From the NCBI RefSeq assembly GCF_034067285.1, contig NZ_CP139286.1, positions 3,348,001 to 3,412,000 on the forward strand: a stretch of 64,000 nucleotides of DNA, read 5' to 3'. The DNA comes from Acinetobacter pittii (lineage in GTDB: Bacteria; Pseudomonadota; Gammaproteobacteria; Pseudomonadales; Moraxellaceae). Below, in pieces: positions 17,914-28,173 of this stretch; positions within the stretch are counted from its first letter, which is position 1, and every line of letters begins with the position of its first letter. The notes under the pieces are model-generated. The model was given only the letters and a program-made list of their open reading frames with translations, had not been told where the DNA came from and did no database searches. A program made the translations under genes and the position numbers.

Positions 17914-18708
17914 TCAAGTAAATACCGTAACAGTTTGCCGTAAAATTGCAATTAAATGATCATTTTGGTCCCAAAGATGGGCAGCTTCTGTGGAATAACC
18001 TTCACCCGCATATTCAGTTACCACTTTATATTTAAACCAGTCATACAATTGATGTTGAAACGGATGGACATAGGTAATGTGCCAAGTTAAAGAACTTGCA
18101 GGAGCAACTTGCTTAAACATCGGCAATACACCAGGTGGCCAAATATCCATCAAAACAATTAAATCTGGCAAAGTCATTTGACGATTTTCATGCTTCTCTG
18201 GAGAAAACCTTGACCATCCTCCAAAGTCAGCATACTGACTTCCTGTAACAGGATAGTGACCTTCTGCCCAGCATACATCAAAATGTTGATAGCATTCTGG
18301 CATTTGTCTAGCAAAAGGAATAGGTTGTAAATCTTCTGGTGGTGCATAAACTGGAACTCTAGGTTCTTGCCGCACATTAATACTCGATGCACGAGGTACA
18401 CCAAAGCTCGCAACCAAAATGGTTTGTACCGCCCCATCTTGCCATAAACGGGTTTCAAGCGTAGTGACCGACTTACCTTCCCTTAAAATTTCAATAGTCA
18501 ATTTAGCAGGCCCCTGCTGTACAGGCCCCACAAAAGTAATATTACAGCTTAATAATCTTTTATTTGGATCTTGAATATTGCAGCAGGCTTTTTGCATGAG
18601 TAATCCAGCGACAAGACCACCAAAAACGGTTCGCCCTTGTAACCACCCTTCAGGTATTTCAATCCATTCCTTTTGTTTTATTTCTTCAAATAATTGCAGT
18701 AATGACAT
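17914..18708 (-). CDS. Acyl-CoA thioesterase-like double-hotdog protein
   Basis: A 264-residue protein with the layout of the TesB/thioesterase-like superfamily: an N-terminal hotdog (about 15-110; GRTVFGGLVAGLLMQKACC, FVGPVQQGPAKLTIEILREGKSVTTLETRLWQ) and a C-terminal hotdog ending with YVHPFQHQLYDWFKY...GEGYSTEAAHLWDQNDHLIAILRQTVTVF. It probably hydrolyses acyl-CoA, but the chain length preference is unknown. A perfect eight-base inverted repeat (18735-18754) sits 27 nt upstream of the ATG. It is neither tesA nor classical tesB. Confidence 0.82.
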   Translation of the reverse strand: MSLLQLFEEIKQKEWIEIPEGWLQGRTVFGGLVAGLLMQKACCNIQDPNKRLLSCNITFVGPVQQGPAKLTIEILREGKSVTTLETRLWQDGAVQTILVASFGVPRASSINVRQEPRVPVYAPPEDLQPIPFARQMPECYQHFDVCWAEGHYPVTGSQYADFGGWSRFSPEKHENRQMTLPDLIVLMDIWPPGVLPMFKQVAPASSLTWHITYVHPFQHQLYDWFKYKVVTEYAGEGYSTEAAHLWDQNDHLIAILRQTVTVFT

Positions 18709-18829
18709 TCACTTCCCTAAAGCACTCTGACTCTTGATGAAACATCTTTCATCATTTTAAAGGGAATGTGAATGGTCATTCTTCTACTTATATACCAACT
18801 ATTTGGTCACTCAGTATAGAAACGTAGCT

Positions 18830-20638
18830 TTATTCATGCAGAATTTTATAAATCGTTCTCGCCATCATCTCACCAAAACCGGGCACAAGAGTGAGCTCTT
18901 TTTCAGATGCTTTTAAAACACCTTGAATCCCACCAAAATGAGTTAATAAATCTCGACGACGCTTTGGTCCTAATCCTGGAATTGCTTCCAGAACTGAGGT
19001 ACTACGGCGTTTATCACGTTTAGCACGATGTTTAGTAATCGCAAAACGATGGGCCTCATCACGCACCTGTTGAATTAAATGCAATGCTTTATGGTCTTCT
19101 GGTAACTGGATTTTCGTGCCATCAGTAAAATGCAGAGTTTCAAGTCCGGGTTTACGCCCTTCACCTTTGGATACACCCACCATAAAAGCATCTAGTCCAA
19201 GCTCTTGCATAACTTCCATTGCCATATGGAGTTGACCTTTACCACCATCAATCAACAGTAAATCAGGCAATATGGCCTTTTTATAACGGCGTGTTAAAGC
19301 TTGTCGCATAGCAGCATAGTCATCGCCTGCCGTGATGTCTTGAATCGCGAATTGGCGGTAGTCACGCTTACGCGCTCCGCCTTGGTCAAACACGACACAT
19401 GAAGCAATTGGAGCTTCACCCATAGTATGACTAATATCAAAACATTCAATACGATCGACAGGTCTTCCCACCACTTGCTCTAACTGATGGAAACGTTCAT
19501 TAAGTTCTAAATGATTACTCAACTGCCCTTTAATGGCATGCTGAACGTTCATTTCAGCTAACTCTAGCCACTCGGCACGAGTTTCTCGAACATTACTCTT
19601 AATCTGAACTTTTTTCCCAAACTGCTGCGCCAATGCTTCTTCTAATTCTTTACAGTCAGGCAATGCGATGTTCACAATGAGTTCATTGGGTACTTCATCT
19701 GCAACCTGAAAGTAAAAGTTCGCTATAAAGTCACTGAGCATTTGCCCAAGATCATCACCTAGCATGTCTGGGAAATAACTTTTTCCACCTAGCATTCGCC
19801 CATTGCGTACATACATAATTTGCACGCATGTCACGCCTGCTTGATATGCAATTGCCAGAATATCTGCTTCGCCTTTGACCTTAAATACGGCTTGTAGGGC
19901 TTGTACTTCACGCAATAAAGATAAACGATCACGGTAAAAAACAGCTTTTTCAAATTCGAGCTCAGCCGCCGCTTGTTCCATTTTTGCAATGAGCTCTTGA
20001 TTAAGCTCTTTGGTATCACCTTGCAAAAAGCGAATACTATTATTAACGTCTTCTTTATAATCTTCGGGCGAAATCAGACCTACACAAGGAGCTGAACACC
20101 GCTTGATCTGGTATTGCAAACATGGGCGCTTGCGCTGTGAGAAATAGCTATTTTCACACTGACGTACATTAAAAAGTTTTTGCAAAACCAGTAATGTATC
20201 ACGTGCGCTATAAGCACTTGGGTAAGGCCCAAAAAACTTACCAATTTGGTGCTTCCCTTTGCCGCGGCCACTAGCAAGCCGAGGATAAGGCTTATCGGCC
20301 GAAACAAAAATATAGACATATGACTTATCGTCCCGCAGCATAATGTTATACGGCGGGCGATATTGTTTAATTAAGTTTTGTTCTAGGAGTAAAGCTTCAG
20401 TTTCTGAACGAGTAACCAAAGTTTCAATATCATAAATTCGTGCAACTAAAGCTTGAGTTTTAGGATGCTCAATCTTTTTAACAAAATAACTCGACACCCG
20501 ATTTTTTAGGTTTTTTGCTTTGCCGACATATAACAATTCGCCCTCCTTCCCTAGCATTTTGTAAACACCTGGAAGTTGGGTCATGTTGGCTAAAATTTTT
20601 TCAATATGGGGACGAGCGTTTTGATTCACTATTGGCAT
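18830..20638 (-). CDS. uvrC: Excinuclease ABC subunit C (UvrC)
   Basis: Makes the dual incision in nucleotide excision repair together with UvrAB. The 602 residues show a GIY-YIG nuclease ([26 protein letters not shown], about 24-60), four cysteines of the Fe-S/zinc region ([28 protein letters not shown]), a UVR motif (about 208-235), the RNase H-like nuclease ([21 protein letters not shown]), and a C-terminal helix-hairpin-helix pair ([21 protein letters not shown]). The length and start are normal. It is the second gene after the CHAP-like gene on this strand. Confidence 0.97.
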   Translation of the reverse strand: MPIVNQNARPHIEKILANMTQLPGVYKMLGKEGELLYVGKAKNLKNRVSSYFVKKIEHPKTQALVARIYDIETLVTRSETEALLLEQNLIKQYRPPYNIMLRDDKSYVYIFVSADKPYPRLASGRGKGKHQIGKFFGPYPSAYSARDTLLVLQKLFNVRQCENSYFSQRKRPCLQYQIKRCSAPCVGLISPEDYKEDVNNSIRFLQGDTKELNQELIAKMEQAAAELEFEKAVFYRDRLSLLREVQALQAVFKVKGEADILAIAYQAGVTCVQIMYVRNGRMLGGKSYFPDMLGDDLGQMLSDFIANFYFQVADEVPNELIVNIALPDCKELEEALAQQFGKKVQIKSNVRETRAEWLELAEMNVQHAIKGQLSNHLELNERFHQLEQVVGRPVDRIECFDISHTMGEAPIASCVVFDQGGARKRDYRQFAIQDITAGDDYAAMRQALTRRYKKAILPDLLLIDGGKGQLHMAMEVMQELGLDAFMVGVSKGEGRKPGLETLHFTDGTKIQLPEDHKALHLIQQVRDEAHRFAITKHRAKRDKRRSTSVLEAIPGLGPKRRRDLLTHFGGIQGVLKASEKELTLVPGFGEMMARTIYKILHE

Positions 20639-20762
20639 GCATGGCTTAATACTGAATACCTAATGTGATGTTTTCACTTCTACTTTTCAAGTGCTTTACT
20701 GTGCCAGAACATAAATTTGGAAACAGATTTGGATATGGCCCGACAAACTATGTCGTACTCGC

Positions 20763-21293
20763 TTAAGAATCGAGACGATAGTAACTATATTTCACGTCTT
20801 TTTCTTTATAGACCGCATAGGTTTTTTGACGGAAATCCGAGAACCAGCCATTGCCTGTGTAACCTGCAATATGACCATAAGTATGACCACTTGTTCGCTC
20901 AATAATATAAATATCGCCTTCTTGTGGACGATTAAAAGCAGGTTTAATTTTTTTATAACCGTTTTTTTCCAGCGTATGTCCCCAGTCGGAAGCAGCTACA
21001 GGATGCTTTGATACATCTGCCCCTGCCGCTTGTAGAGCAATACGAATATTTTTGGCGCATTTCTCTTTACTATGATTGGCAGATATACTTTCAAGCTTAC
21101 TTGAGAAGTTATGCAAATTAATATTTTGATCTTCAGATTTATGGCTTTTGCTTTTAGATCGTTTAGATTTTTCAGTCTTCGAAGCCGCTTTGCTTAACAT
21201 CGCTTTAGTTTTTAAATCGCCTTGAGAACTATTTTCTTTTCTCACTTTGATATGGTGAACATATGCATGAGCTGCGTGATGAGCATGAGCCAT
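20763..21293 (-). CDS. Putative CHAP/NlpC-P60-type peptidoglycan hydrolase
   Basis: I do not recognise a named gene. From the ATG at 21293 (AGTAGG eight bases upstream; a TTG 19 codons earlier is weaker) the protein has 176 residues: a His-rich start (MAHAHHAAHAYVHH), a Lys/Ser-rich linker (about 18-55), then a papain-like fold candidate with Cys79 (KEKCAKNIRIALQAAGADV), GDIYIIE, and His141 in GHTYGHIAGYTGNGWFSDF. The Cys-helix and YGHIA pattern resemble CHAP domains and Tae-type amidase effectors. No signal peptide is seen, so export by another route or cytoplasmic action must be explained. No immunity gene or T6SS gene is adjacent. Confidence 0.65.
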   Translation of the reverse strand: MAHAHHAAHAYVHHIKVRKENSSQGDLKTKAMLSKAASKTEKSKRSKSKSHKSEDQNINLHNFSSKLESISANHSKEKCAKNIRIALQAAGADVSKHPVAASDWGHTLEKNGYKKIKPAFNRPQEGDIYIIERTSGHTYGHIAGYTGNGWFSDFRQKTYAVYKEKDVKYSYYRLDS

Positions 21294-21432
21294 TTTAAAA
21301 CCTACTTCCGCTAACCAGTCTTCGAAAAAACCGCGCCATTGTAGAATCAAAATTGCCTATTGGTTTTTAATAGTTGTAACAAATTGCCATCACTGTGAAG
21401 TGAGTCACAAAAGTGTTTAATTGCTCTATGCA

Positions 21433-21458
21433 ATAAAAAAACGCCCTTTCGGGCGCTT
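21433..21458 (-). terminator. Terminator after lpxO
   Basis: On the minus strand GCGCCC-GAAA-GGGCG forms a GC-rich stem with a GNRA-type tetraloop followed by T7. It ends the lpxO transcript just past its stop. Confidence 0.88.
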
Positions 21459-21461
21459 TAA

Positions 21462-22376
21462 TTAAAACACGTATGGTCGAACAAAAATCAGGAAGAAAAT
21501 TCCAAGCATGAGGGCCCATTTTAAGAAGTAATACAACTTACGGTTTTTAGCTTTTAAAGCCTTGGCTTTAATACGAATTTGATAGACATAACCAAAAGCT
21601 TTATTTAAACCGCCTGTTTGGTCACCTGTCTCATTCGGTGAACTTGCCGCAGTCATGACTTTGCGACCAAACCAATGGTTGAAACGTTCCATCCATTTCA
21701 CTTTCATTGGACGTTCAACGTCTGCAAAGAAAATAATGCGGTTTTGATCGGTCTTATTTTCAGCATAGTGAATATAAGTTTCGTCAAACACGACACTTTG
21801 ACCATCACGCCAAGAGTATCTTTCACCATCGACATCAATAAAACAACGGTCATCATTTGGTGTAATTAGACCTAAGTGATAACGCAAAGAACCTGCATAT
21901 GGATCACGGTGTCTTACCAAACGGCTGTCAGGTGCAAGCTCGGTAAACATTGCTGCTTTAATTGTCGGCAATGTTTTAAGAAGTGCTGTAGTTTTTGGGC
22001 AAAGCTCAGCAGCAGACGGATGACTCGATTCATACCATTTGAGGTAAAAACGCTTCCAACCTGTTTTAAAGAATGAGTTAAAACCTAAGTCATTGTAAGT
22101 ACTTGAGGCTTTAATCCCACCTTGGTCATATAAAGCTTTCGCTTCATCTCGAATCATTTCCCAATTCTCATCCAGCACTTTTAAATCGTTAAAATGCTGT
22201 GTATCGATATAAGGTTGATTCGGCACCTTTGAAAAGATGTACATTAAAAAGTTAATCGGTGCGAGCAAGGTTGAATGGTCAAAAAATTGACGATAAAACG
22301 AGTGACGCACTTTGCCGCGATGTTGGATATACAATGCTGATATCACAAAAATCGCTAATATGATCCACTTAATCAT
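21462..22376 (-). CDS. lpxO: Aspartyl/asparaginyl beta-hydroxylase-like lipid A hydroxylase LpxO
   Basis: A 304-residue Fe(II)/2-oxoglutarate dioxygenase anchored by hydrophobic helices at both ends (about 2-16 and 282-302). The catalytic domain has the HxD motif in RLVRHRDPYAGSLRYHLGL, GERYSWRDGQSVVFDETYIHYAENKTDQNRIIFFADVERP (distal His and 2-oxoglutarate Arg). LpxO adds a 2-hydroxyl to a lipid A acyl chain and is known in Acinetobacter. Other aspartyl hydroxylase paralogues cannot be fully excluded. It is monocistronic with its own terminator. Confidence 0.86.
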   Translation of the reverse strand: MIKWIILAIFVISALYIQHRGKVRHSFYRQFFDHSTLLAPINFLMYIFSKVPNQPYIDTQHFNDLKVLDENWEMIRDEAKALYDQGGIKASSTYNDLGFNSFFKTGWKRFYLKWYESSHPSAAELCPKTTALLKTLPTIKAAMFTELAPDSRLVRHRDPYAGSLRYHLGLITPNDDRCFIDVDGERYSWRDGQSVVFDETYIHYAENKTDQNRIIFFADVERPMKVKWMERFNHWFGRKVMTAASSPNETGDQTGGLNKAFGYVYQIRIKAKALKAKNRKLYYFLKWALMLGIFFLIFVRPYVF

Positions 22377-22949
22377 ATTGCTACTCTTTCAAAAGATTAG
22401 GGGCAACTTCGCCTTATGTTTAAGGAGAGAGAAACCGGAAGTTTATTTAATTGGCGCAAATTTTAACAAAATTGACTTATAAAAAGCGAATGTAAAAAAA
22501 TTAAGTCAAATAATAGTCAGCATTGTTTCAATAAAAATTTAAAACATACTGTATTTTTCCCTAACTTCAAGGGGTTTAAAATTCATCAATATTTATACTG
22601 TGATTTACAGTCTAGCCTATTCACAATTGACATTTTTGACAAAAAATTAACTTTTAAAACTGAATGGTTTTGCTATAAAAATTTAATAACTTGAATGCCT
22701 GATAAAGAAAAAATTAAATTAAAACAAATGCCTTAAGTTAACTCCTATCTTTATGATTTCCTTTATGCATTTCATATAGATGAATTGAATAGTAAATAAG
22801 ATGACCCTTGCGTCACGGCTTGATACAACTTGTCAGGTTTTTTTTAGATATAGTTATCGTAAGATTAGCGAAGCATAAATGTGTACCGAAGCTGTACACA
22901 CGCTTCATAACATCAACTTAGAAGTCCTCCAAAACTAAGGAGATCAGGC
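22377..22949. promoter_or_regulatory. AT-rich intergenic region upstream of fadBA and lpxO
   Basis: These 573 bases hold no ORF or RNA gene that I can support. An inverted repeat TGTGTAC (22880-22886), seven-base spacer, GTACACA (22894-22900) lies 50 nt before the fadB ATG and is a candidate operator. No match to the PsrA-type GAAAC-N4-GTTTC box is evident. Promoter elements for either gene are ambiguous. Confidence 0.4.
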
Positions 22950-25103
22950 ATGATCCACGCTGGCAATGCCATTACCGTCCAAATGCTTTCGGACGGAATT
23001 GCAGAATTCCGCTTTGACTTACAAGGTGAGTCGGTCAATAAATTTAACCGTGCAACAATTGAAGATTTCCAAGCTGCTATTGCTGCGGTAAAAGCAAATA
23101 ATGATATTAAAGGCTTAGTTGTTACCTCGGGCAAATCAACATTTATTGTTGGGGCAGACATTACCGAATTTGGTGAAAACTTCGCACAAGGCGAAAAAGC
23201 GATTGTTGACTGGCTTATGCCTGTTCACGAAATCTTCAATAGCTTTGAAGATTTAGAAATTCCAAAAGTTGCTGCTATTAACGGTATGGCGTTAGGTGGC
23301 GGTTTTGAAATGTGTTTAGTTTGTGACTATCGTGTGATGTCAGAAGCTGCACAAGTGGGCTTACCGGAAATTAAACTTGGTATTTATCCAGGTTTCGGTG
23401 GTAGCGTACGTTTAAGCCGTTTGATCGGTATCGACAACGCAGTTGAATGGATGGCGATGGCTGCTCCTAAGAAACCGGCTGCTGCGCTAAAAGATGGTGC
23501 TGTAGATGCGGTTGTAGCTGCTGATAAACTAATTGAAGCTGCGACTGACTTGGTTAAGCAAGCAATTTCTGGTCGTTTAAACTGGAAAGCAAAACGTCAA
23601 GAAAAGCTTGAAGCGGTAAAATTGAACCCACTTGAACAAATGATGGCGTTCAATACTGCAAAAGGTGCAGTACTTGCTAAAGCAAATCCTGCTCAATACC
23701 CTGCTCCAAAATTATTACTTGATTCATTACAAGCAGGTGCAAGCCTTGCGCGTGATGAAGCGTTAAAAGCTGAAGCTGAAGGCTTTGCAAAAGCTGCTAT
23801 TACTCCACAAGCTGGTGCATTGATCGGTTTATTCCTCAATGACCAAGTGGTTAAGAAAACTGCTAAAAAACATGAAAAAGGTGCTCACCCTGTAAACCAA
23901 GCGGCTGTACTCGGCGCTGGTATCATGGGTGGTGGTATTGCTTACCAAGCAGCAAGCAAAGGCACACCAATTATCATGAAAGATATTGGTAACCCACAAC
24001 TTGCTCTAGGTATGAAAGAAGCAAACAGCTTGTTAACTAAGCAAGTTGAACGCAAGAAAATGAAACCTGCGCAAATGGGTGAAACGCTTGCACGTATCCG
24101 TCCTACTTTAAGCTACGATGAGTTTAAAGAAGTTGATATCGTGATCGAAGCAGTTACAGAAAATCCAAAAGTTAAAGAAATGGTACTTGCGGATACTGAG
24201 AAGAATGTTCGTGAGAATACGATTATTGCTTCTAATACTTCTACGATTTCAATCACGCGTTTAGCAAAAGCATTACAACGTCCTGAAAACTTCGTTGGTA
24301 TGCACTTCTTCAACCCAGTTCACATGATGCCGCTTGTAGAAGTCATTCGTGGTGAAAAGACTTCTGAAGAAGCGATTGCAACTACAGTTGTTCTTGCTCA
24401 AAAAATGGGTAAAACACCGATCGTTGTAAACGACTGCCCAGGATTCTTGGTTAACCGTGTATTGTTCCCTTACTTTGGTGCGTTCGACCTTCTTGTAAAA
24501 GATGGCGCAGACTTCCAACAAGTTGACAATGTAATGTCTAAGTTTGGCTGGCCAATGGGTCCTGCTTACCTCATCGACGTTGTAGGTATCGACACGGGTG
24601 TACATGGTGCAGAAGTCATGGCTGAAGGTTTCCCAGACCGTATGAAGCCAGACTACAAAGGTTCAATCCAAGCAATGTACGAAGCTAAACGTCTTGGTCA
24701 AAAGAATGACGTTGGTTTCTACAAATACGAACTCGATAAGAAAGGCAAGAAAGCAAAAACTGTTGATCCAACAGCATATGAAATCATTGCTCCTTTCGTT
24801 ACTGGTGAAAAACGCGAGTTTGATAACCAAGAAATCATTGACCGCATGATGCTGGCTTTCTGTAACGAAACAGTTCGTTGCTTAGAAGACAACATCGTTG
24901 CTACTGCTGCTGAAGCAGACATGGCAATGATTATGGGTGTAGGTTTCCCTCCATTCCGTGGTGGTCCATGTCGTTATATCGACCAAACAGGTGTTGCTGA
25001 ATACGTTGCACTTTGCGACAAATATGCACACTTAGGTAAGGCTTATGAAGCGCCACAAATGTTGCGCGACATGGCTGCTAACAACAAAAAATTCTACGGT
25101 TAA
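22950..25103 (+). CDS. fadB: Fatty acid oxidation complex alpha subunit FadB
   Basis: Multifunctional enoyl-CoA hydratase / 3-hydroxyacyl-CoA dehydrogenase / epimerase / isomerase of beta-oxidation, 717 residues. The N-terminal crotonase domain has [10 protein letters not shown] and [18 protein letters not shown] (oxyanion hole). The dehydrogenase has the NAD motif [17 protein letters not shown] near 320, then [16 protein letters not shown] with the catalytic His and [13 protein letters not shown]. The ATG follows AAGGAG. fadA starts 12 nt downstream; the proteins form an alpha2-beta2 complex. Confidence 0.97.
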   Translation: MIHAGNAITVQMLSDGIAEFRFDLQGESVNKFNRATIEDFQAAIAAVKANNDIKGLVVTSGKSTFIVGADITEFGENFAQGEKAIVDWLMPVHEIFNSFEDLEIPKVAAINGMALGGGFEMCLVCDYRVMSEAAQVGLPEIKLGIYPGFGGSVRLSRLIGIDNAVEWMAMAAPKKPAAALKDGAVDAVVAADKLIEAATDLVKQAISGRLNWKAKRQEKLEAVKLNPLEQMMAFNTAKGAVLAKANPAQYPAPKLLLDSLQAGASLARDEALKAEAEGFAKAAITPQAGALIGLFLNDQVVKKTAKKHEKGAHPVNQAAVLGAGIMGGGIAYQAASKGTPIIMKDIGNPQLALGMKEANSLLTKQVERKKMKPAQMGETLARIRPTLSYDEFKEVDIVIEAVTENPKVKEMVLADTEKNVRENTIIASNTSTISITRLAKALQRPENFVGMHFFNPVHMMPLVEVIRGEKTSEEAIATTVVLAQKMGKTPIVVNDCPGFLVNRVLFPYFGAFDLLVKDGADFQQVDNVMSKFGWPMGPAYLIDVVGIDTGVHGAEVMAEGFPDRMKPDYKGSIQAMYEAKRLGQKNDVGFYKYELDKKGKKAKTVDPTAYEIIAPFVTGEKREFDNQEIIDRMMLAFCNETVRCLEDNIVATAAEADMAMIMGVGFPPFRGGPCRYIDQTGVAEYVALCDKYAHLGKAYEAPQMLRDMAANNKKFYG

Positions 25104-25115
25104 GGAGCAACGTGA

Positions 25116-26288
<1,173 letters not shown>

Positions 26289-26302
26289 TTAACACCAAGA
26301 TA

Positions 26303-26333
26303 AAAAATCCCCGCTCAGTGCGGGGATTTTTTT
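26303..26333 (+). terminator. Terminator after fadBA, usable in both directions
   Basis: Arms AAAATCCCCGC (26304-26314) and GCGGGGATTTT (26320-26330) enclose a five-base loop, with T7 on the + strand and A6 on the left. The minus-strand gene that ends at 26332 probably uses it too. Confidence 0.93.
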
Positions 26334-26823
26334 ATCGGCCGGCTAATCCACTTTCGATTTGCTTCCGTAAATTTATGAGGTCATCAATATTCACTTTCAT
26401 CGTACCATCACGATAAGCACCAACGTTACTTCGGTTAATGTTCAATGGTCTTAACATTTCGAAAATACCATTGGTTGGATCAGAAGACTGTATCCCACCC
26501 GCTACCGCTAAAATGTATTGTTGTAGGAACGGAGAAAGTTGAGATAAATCAGGCTGTGCCATAACTGGCTGATAATCTACTGTCGTCATGCCTTCAGGGA
26601 CTAAAGCATTCTGTATATCGTAATGAGTTTTATACTCATGATGTTGTAGCGCCTGACGCACTTTTTTATCTTCTTGGAAAGGTACAAAGCCCACCTCTTC
26701 ACGTAGCTCAGATTCAGCCATAACGCGAATTGTAGGTAAGGTAGCCACCTCTTCTGCTTGAACAGTCGGTAAACCCATAAAAGCAAATGCAGCAATGAAG
26801 GCTGATTGTTTTAGAAAGTTCAT
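26332..26823 (-). CDS. Exported protein of unknown function
   Basis: A 163-residue protein, not recognised. The ATG at 26823 has GGAG six bases upstream (the ORF extends four codons further to a TTG). A clear signal peptide (FLKQSAFIAAFAFMGLPTVQA, cut before EEV) predicts a periplasmic or surface location. The mature part holds an ATLPTIRVMAESELREE segment that resembles the N-terminal plug-side region of TonB-dependent receptors, then no known domain. It shares the fadBA terminator by convergence. Confidence 0.72.
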   Translation of the reverse strand: MNFLKQSAFIAAFAFMGLPTVQAEEVATLPTIRVMAESELREEVGFVPFQEDKKVRQALQHHEYKTHYDIQNALVPEGMTTVDYQPVMAQPDLSQLSPFLQQYILAVAGGIQSSDPTNGIFEMLRPLNINRSNVGAYRDGTMKVNIDDLINLRKQIESGLAGR

Positions 26824-26999
26824 AACTTGCTCCAAAAATCAGTCATCCTATTCCAATTAAAAGATGATGATTAAATTAAAAGTATCTATAAATAGGCTAC
26901 AACAAAGTCGAATTTGATTCAGTAATGCTCAGATAAACGGTAAATATAATTAAATTTTTTAATGTAATAGTAGGGTTCTTCTATTTATTAAAACCGTAT

Positions 27000-27050
27000 T
27001 CTAATAAAACACTCTACAACTTGAACAAAAGTGTTCAGATTATAGAGTGC
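27000..27050 (-). terminator. Terminator-like nested hairpin after the alpha/beta hydrolase
   Basis: Outer arms CACTCTA (27010-27016) and TAGAGTG (27043-27049) and inner arms TGAACA and TGTTCA (27022-27027, 27032-27037) form an interrupted stem with a four-base loop. On the minus strand TTTTATTAG follows. It lies 18 nt past the hydrolase stop. Confidence 0.65.
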
Positions 27051-27067
27051 GATTTATCTTATAAATT

Positions 27068-27628
27068 TTATTTGCTCTCTAACATCTCTTTTAAAGAATC
27101 AACTAATTGCGGAAATTTCGTATAACCTTCTCTACCTAAAAAGTGTCCGCCATTAGGAACGGTAATGTACGGCGCATCAATTTCTTTCGCCAATTCAATC
27201 GTCAATTTTGGCGGAACTAAATCATCATTATCGGACAAATACACCAGCTTTTTCTTTATACCCTTAAAGTCATTTGTATCGACTTTACTCTTCGTTATAT
27301 AACTATTAAGTACAGAAGAATCTGAAATGAAACCAGAGAATCCGGATACTAAAATCATTCCTCCAATATTTTGATACTGATGTCTTTGCAAAAAGTGCAG
27401 TAACGTAATTACCCCTAAACTGTGCGCAACAAAATAGGTATTTTCATCCACACTCGGGATCTGTTGATCTAAAACTTTCTGCCATGCCTCTACATCAGGG
27501 TTCTCAGAATCTGGAAATGGAATTAAGGTAACAGTCGTATGTTCATCTTCTATTTGATGTTTTAAATCTAGAAACCAATGATCATCGATAGAAGCAGAGT
27601 AACCGTGAAGCACAAATATTTGACGCAT
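27068..27628 (-). CDS. RBBP9/YdeN-family alpha/beta hydrolase
   Basis: Small serine hydrolase, 186 residues from the ATG at 27628 (MRQIFVLHGYSAS). The nucleophile is Ser in FVAHSLGVITLLHF; Asp in LSDNDDLVPP and His in NGGHFLGREGY complete the triad. AGGAG lies six bases before this ATG. The frame continues upstream to an ATG at 27715, which would add a signal-peptide-like stretch (MRKLILLVLFGLIAFVANA), so a secreted form is possible. The gene is divergent from a MerR regulator and is probably its target. Confidence 0.85.
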   Translation of the reverse strand: MRQIFVLHGYSASIDDHWFLDLKHQIEDEHTTVTLIPFPDSENPDVEAWQKVLDQQIPSVDENTYFVAHSLGVITLLHFLQRHQYQNIGGMILVSGFSGFISDSSVLNSYITKSKVDTNDFKGIKKKLVYLSDNDDLVPPKLTIELAKEIDAPYITVPNGGHFLGREGYTKFPQLVDSLKEMLESK

Positions 27629-27745
27629 GTTCTTCTCCTGAAGTTCAAGTGTTTTGGCATTTGCAACAAATGCTATTAGTCCGAATAACACCAATAAAAT
27701 GAGTTTTCTCATCATGGAACAAGTACCATTTTGAAAGATAAAAAC

Positions 27746-27777
27746 ATGCTAAACTATGACACCACTGTTAAGGTCAA
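27746..27777 (-). promoter_or_regulatory. Long-spacer promoter facing the hydrolase, MerR-type
   Basis: On the minus strand TTGACC (27777-27772) and TAGCAT (27751-27746) are separated by 20 bases, too long for an unaided sigma-70 promoter but right for MerR-family activation. The interval contains an imperfect dyad (GACCTT...GGTGTC). It lies inside the gap between the hydrolase and the divergent merR-type gene. Confidence 0.55.
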
Positions 27778-27786
27778 CCTCATTTT

Positions 27787-28152
27787 ATGAACTTAGCTAA
27801 AGTTTCAGAGCTCACAAAAGTAAGCCCTCGAATGCTGCGTTATTACGAGAGTTTAGGGCTTATAAAGCCTCATCGAGCGAGCAATAACTATCGAAGCTAT
27901 ACGCAAAAAGATATTGAAAACATTAAGAAAATTAAAATATTAAATGATGCAGGCATGCACTTAAAAGATATTCAGGTCTTGCTACCTTGTTTTGATTTAG
28001 ATGAACGTGTATTTACACTGTGTTCAGTAGTTCAAGAAAAACTACAAACTGAACTCATGCACGTGTCTGAGCAGTTAAACAAACTACAAACTTCTCAAAG
28101 TTTATTACAATCTTTTTTAACCAAAGGAAAAGCCGAGAACACCAAACTATAA
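27787..28152 (+). CDS. MerR-family transcriptional regulator
   Basis: A 121-residue regulator with the winged helix at residues 1-70 (LAKVSELTKVSPRMLRYYESLGLIKPHRASNNYRSYTQKDIENIKKI), a dimerising coiled coil (about 78-112), and no Cys-based metal site (single cysteines only, at about 66 and 77). It resembles members that sense organic or redox signals rather than metals. It is divergent from the hydrolase, with a MerR-type promoter between them; its own -10 region must overlap that site, so autoregulation is likely. Confidence 0.88.
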   Translation: MNLAKVSELTKVSPRMLRYYESLGLIKPHRASNNYRSYTQKDIENIKKIKILNDAGMHLKDIQVLLPCFDLDERVFTLCSVVQEKLQTELMHVSEQLNKLQTSQSLLQSFLTKGKAENTKL

Positions 28153-28173
28153 TTCTTGATGCTCATACTCTGC

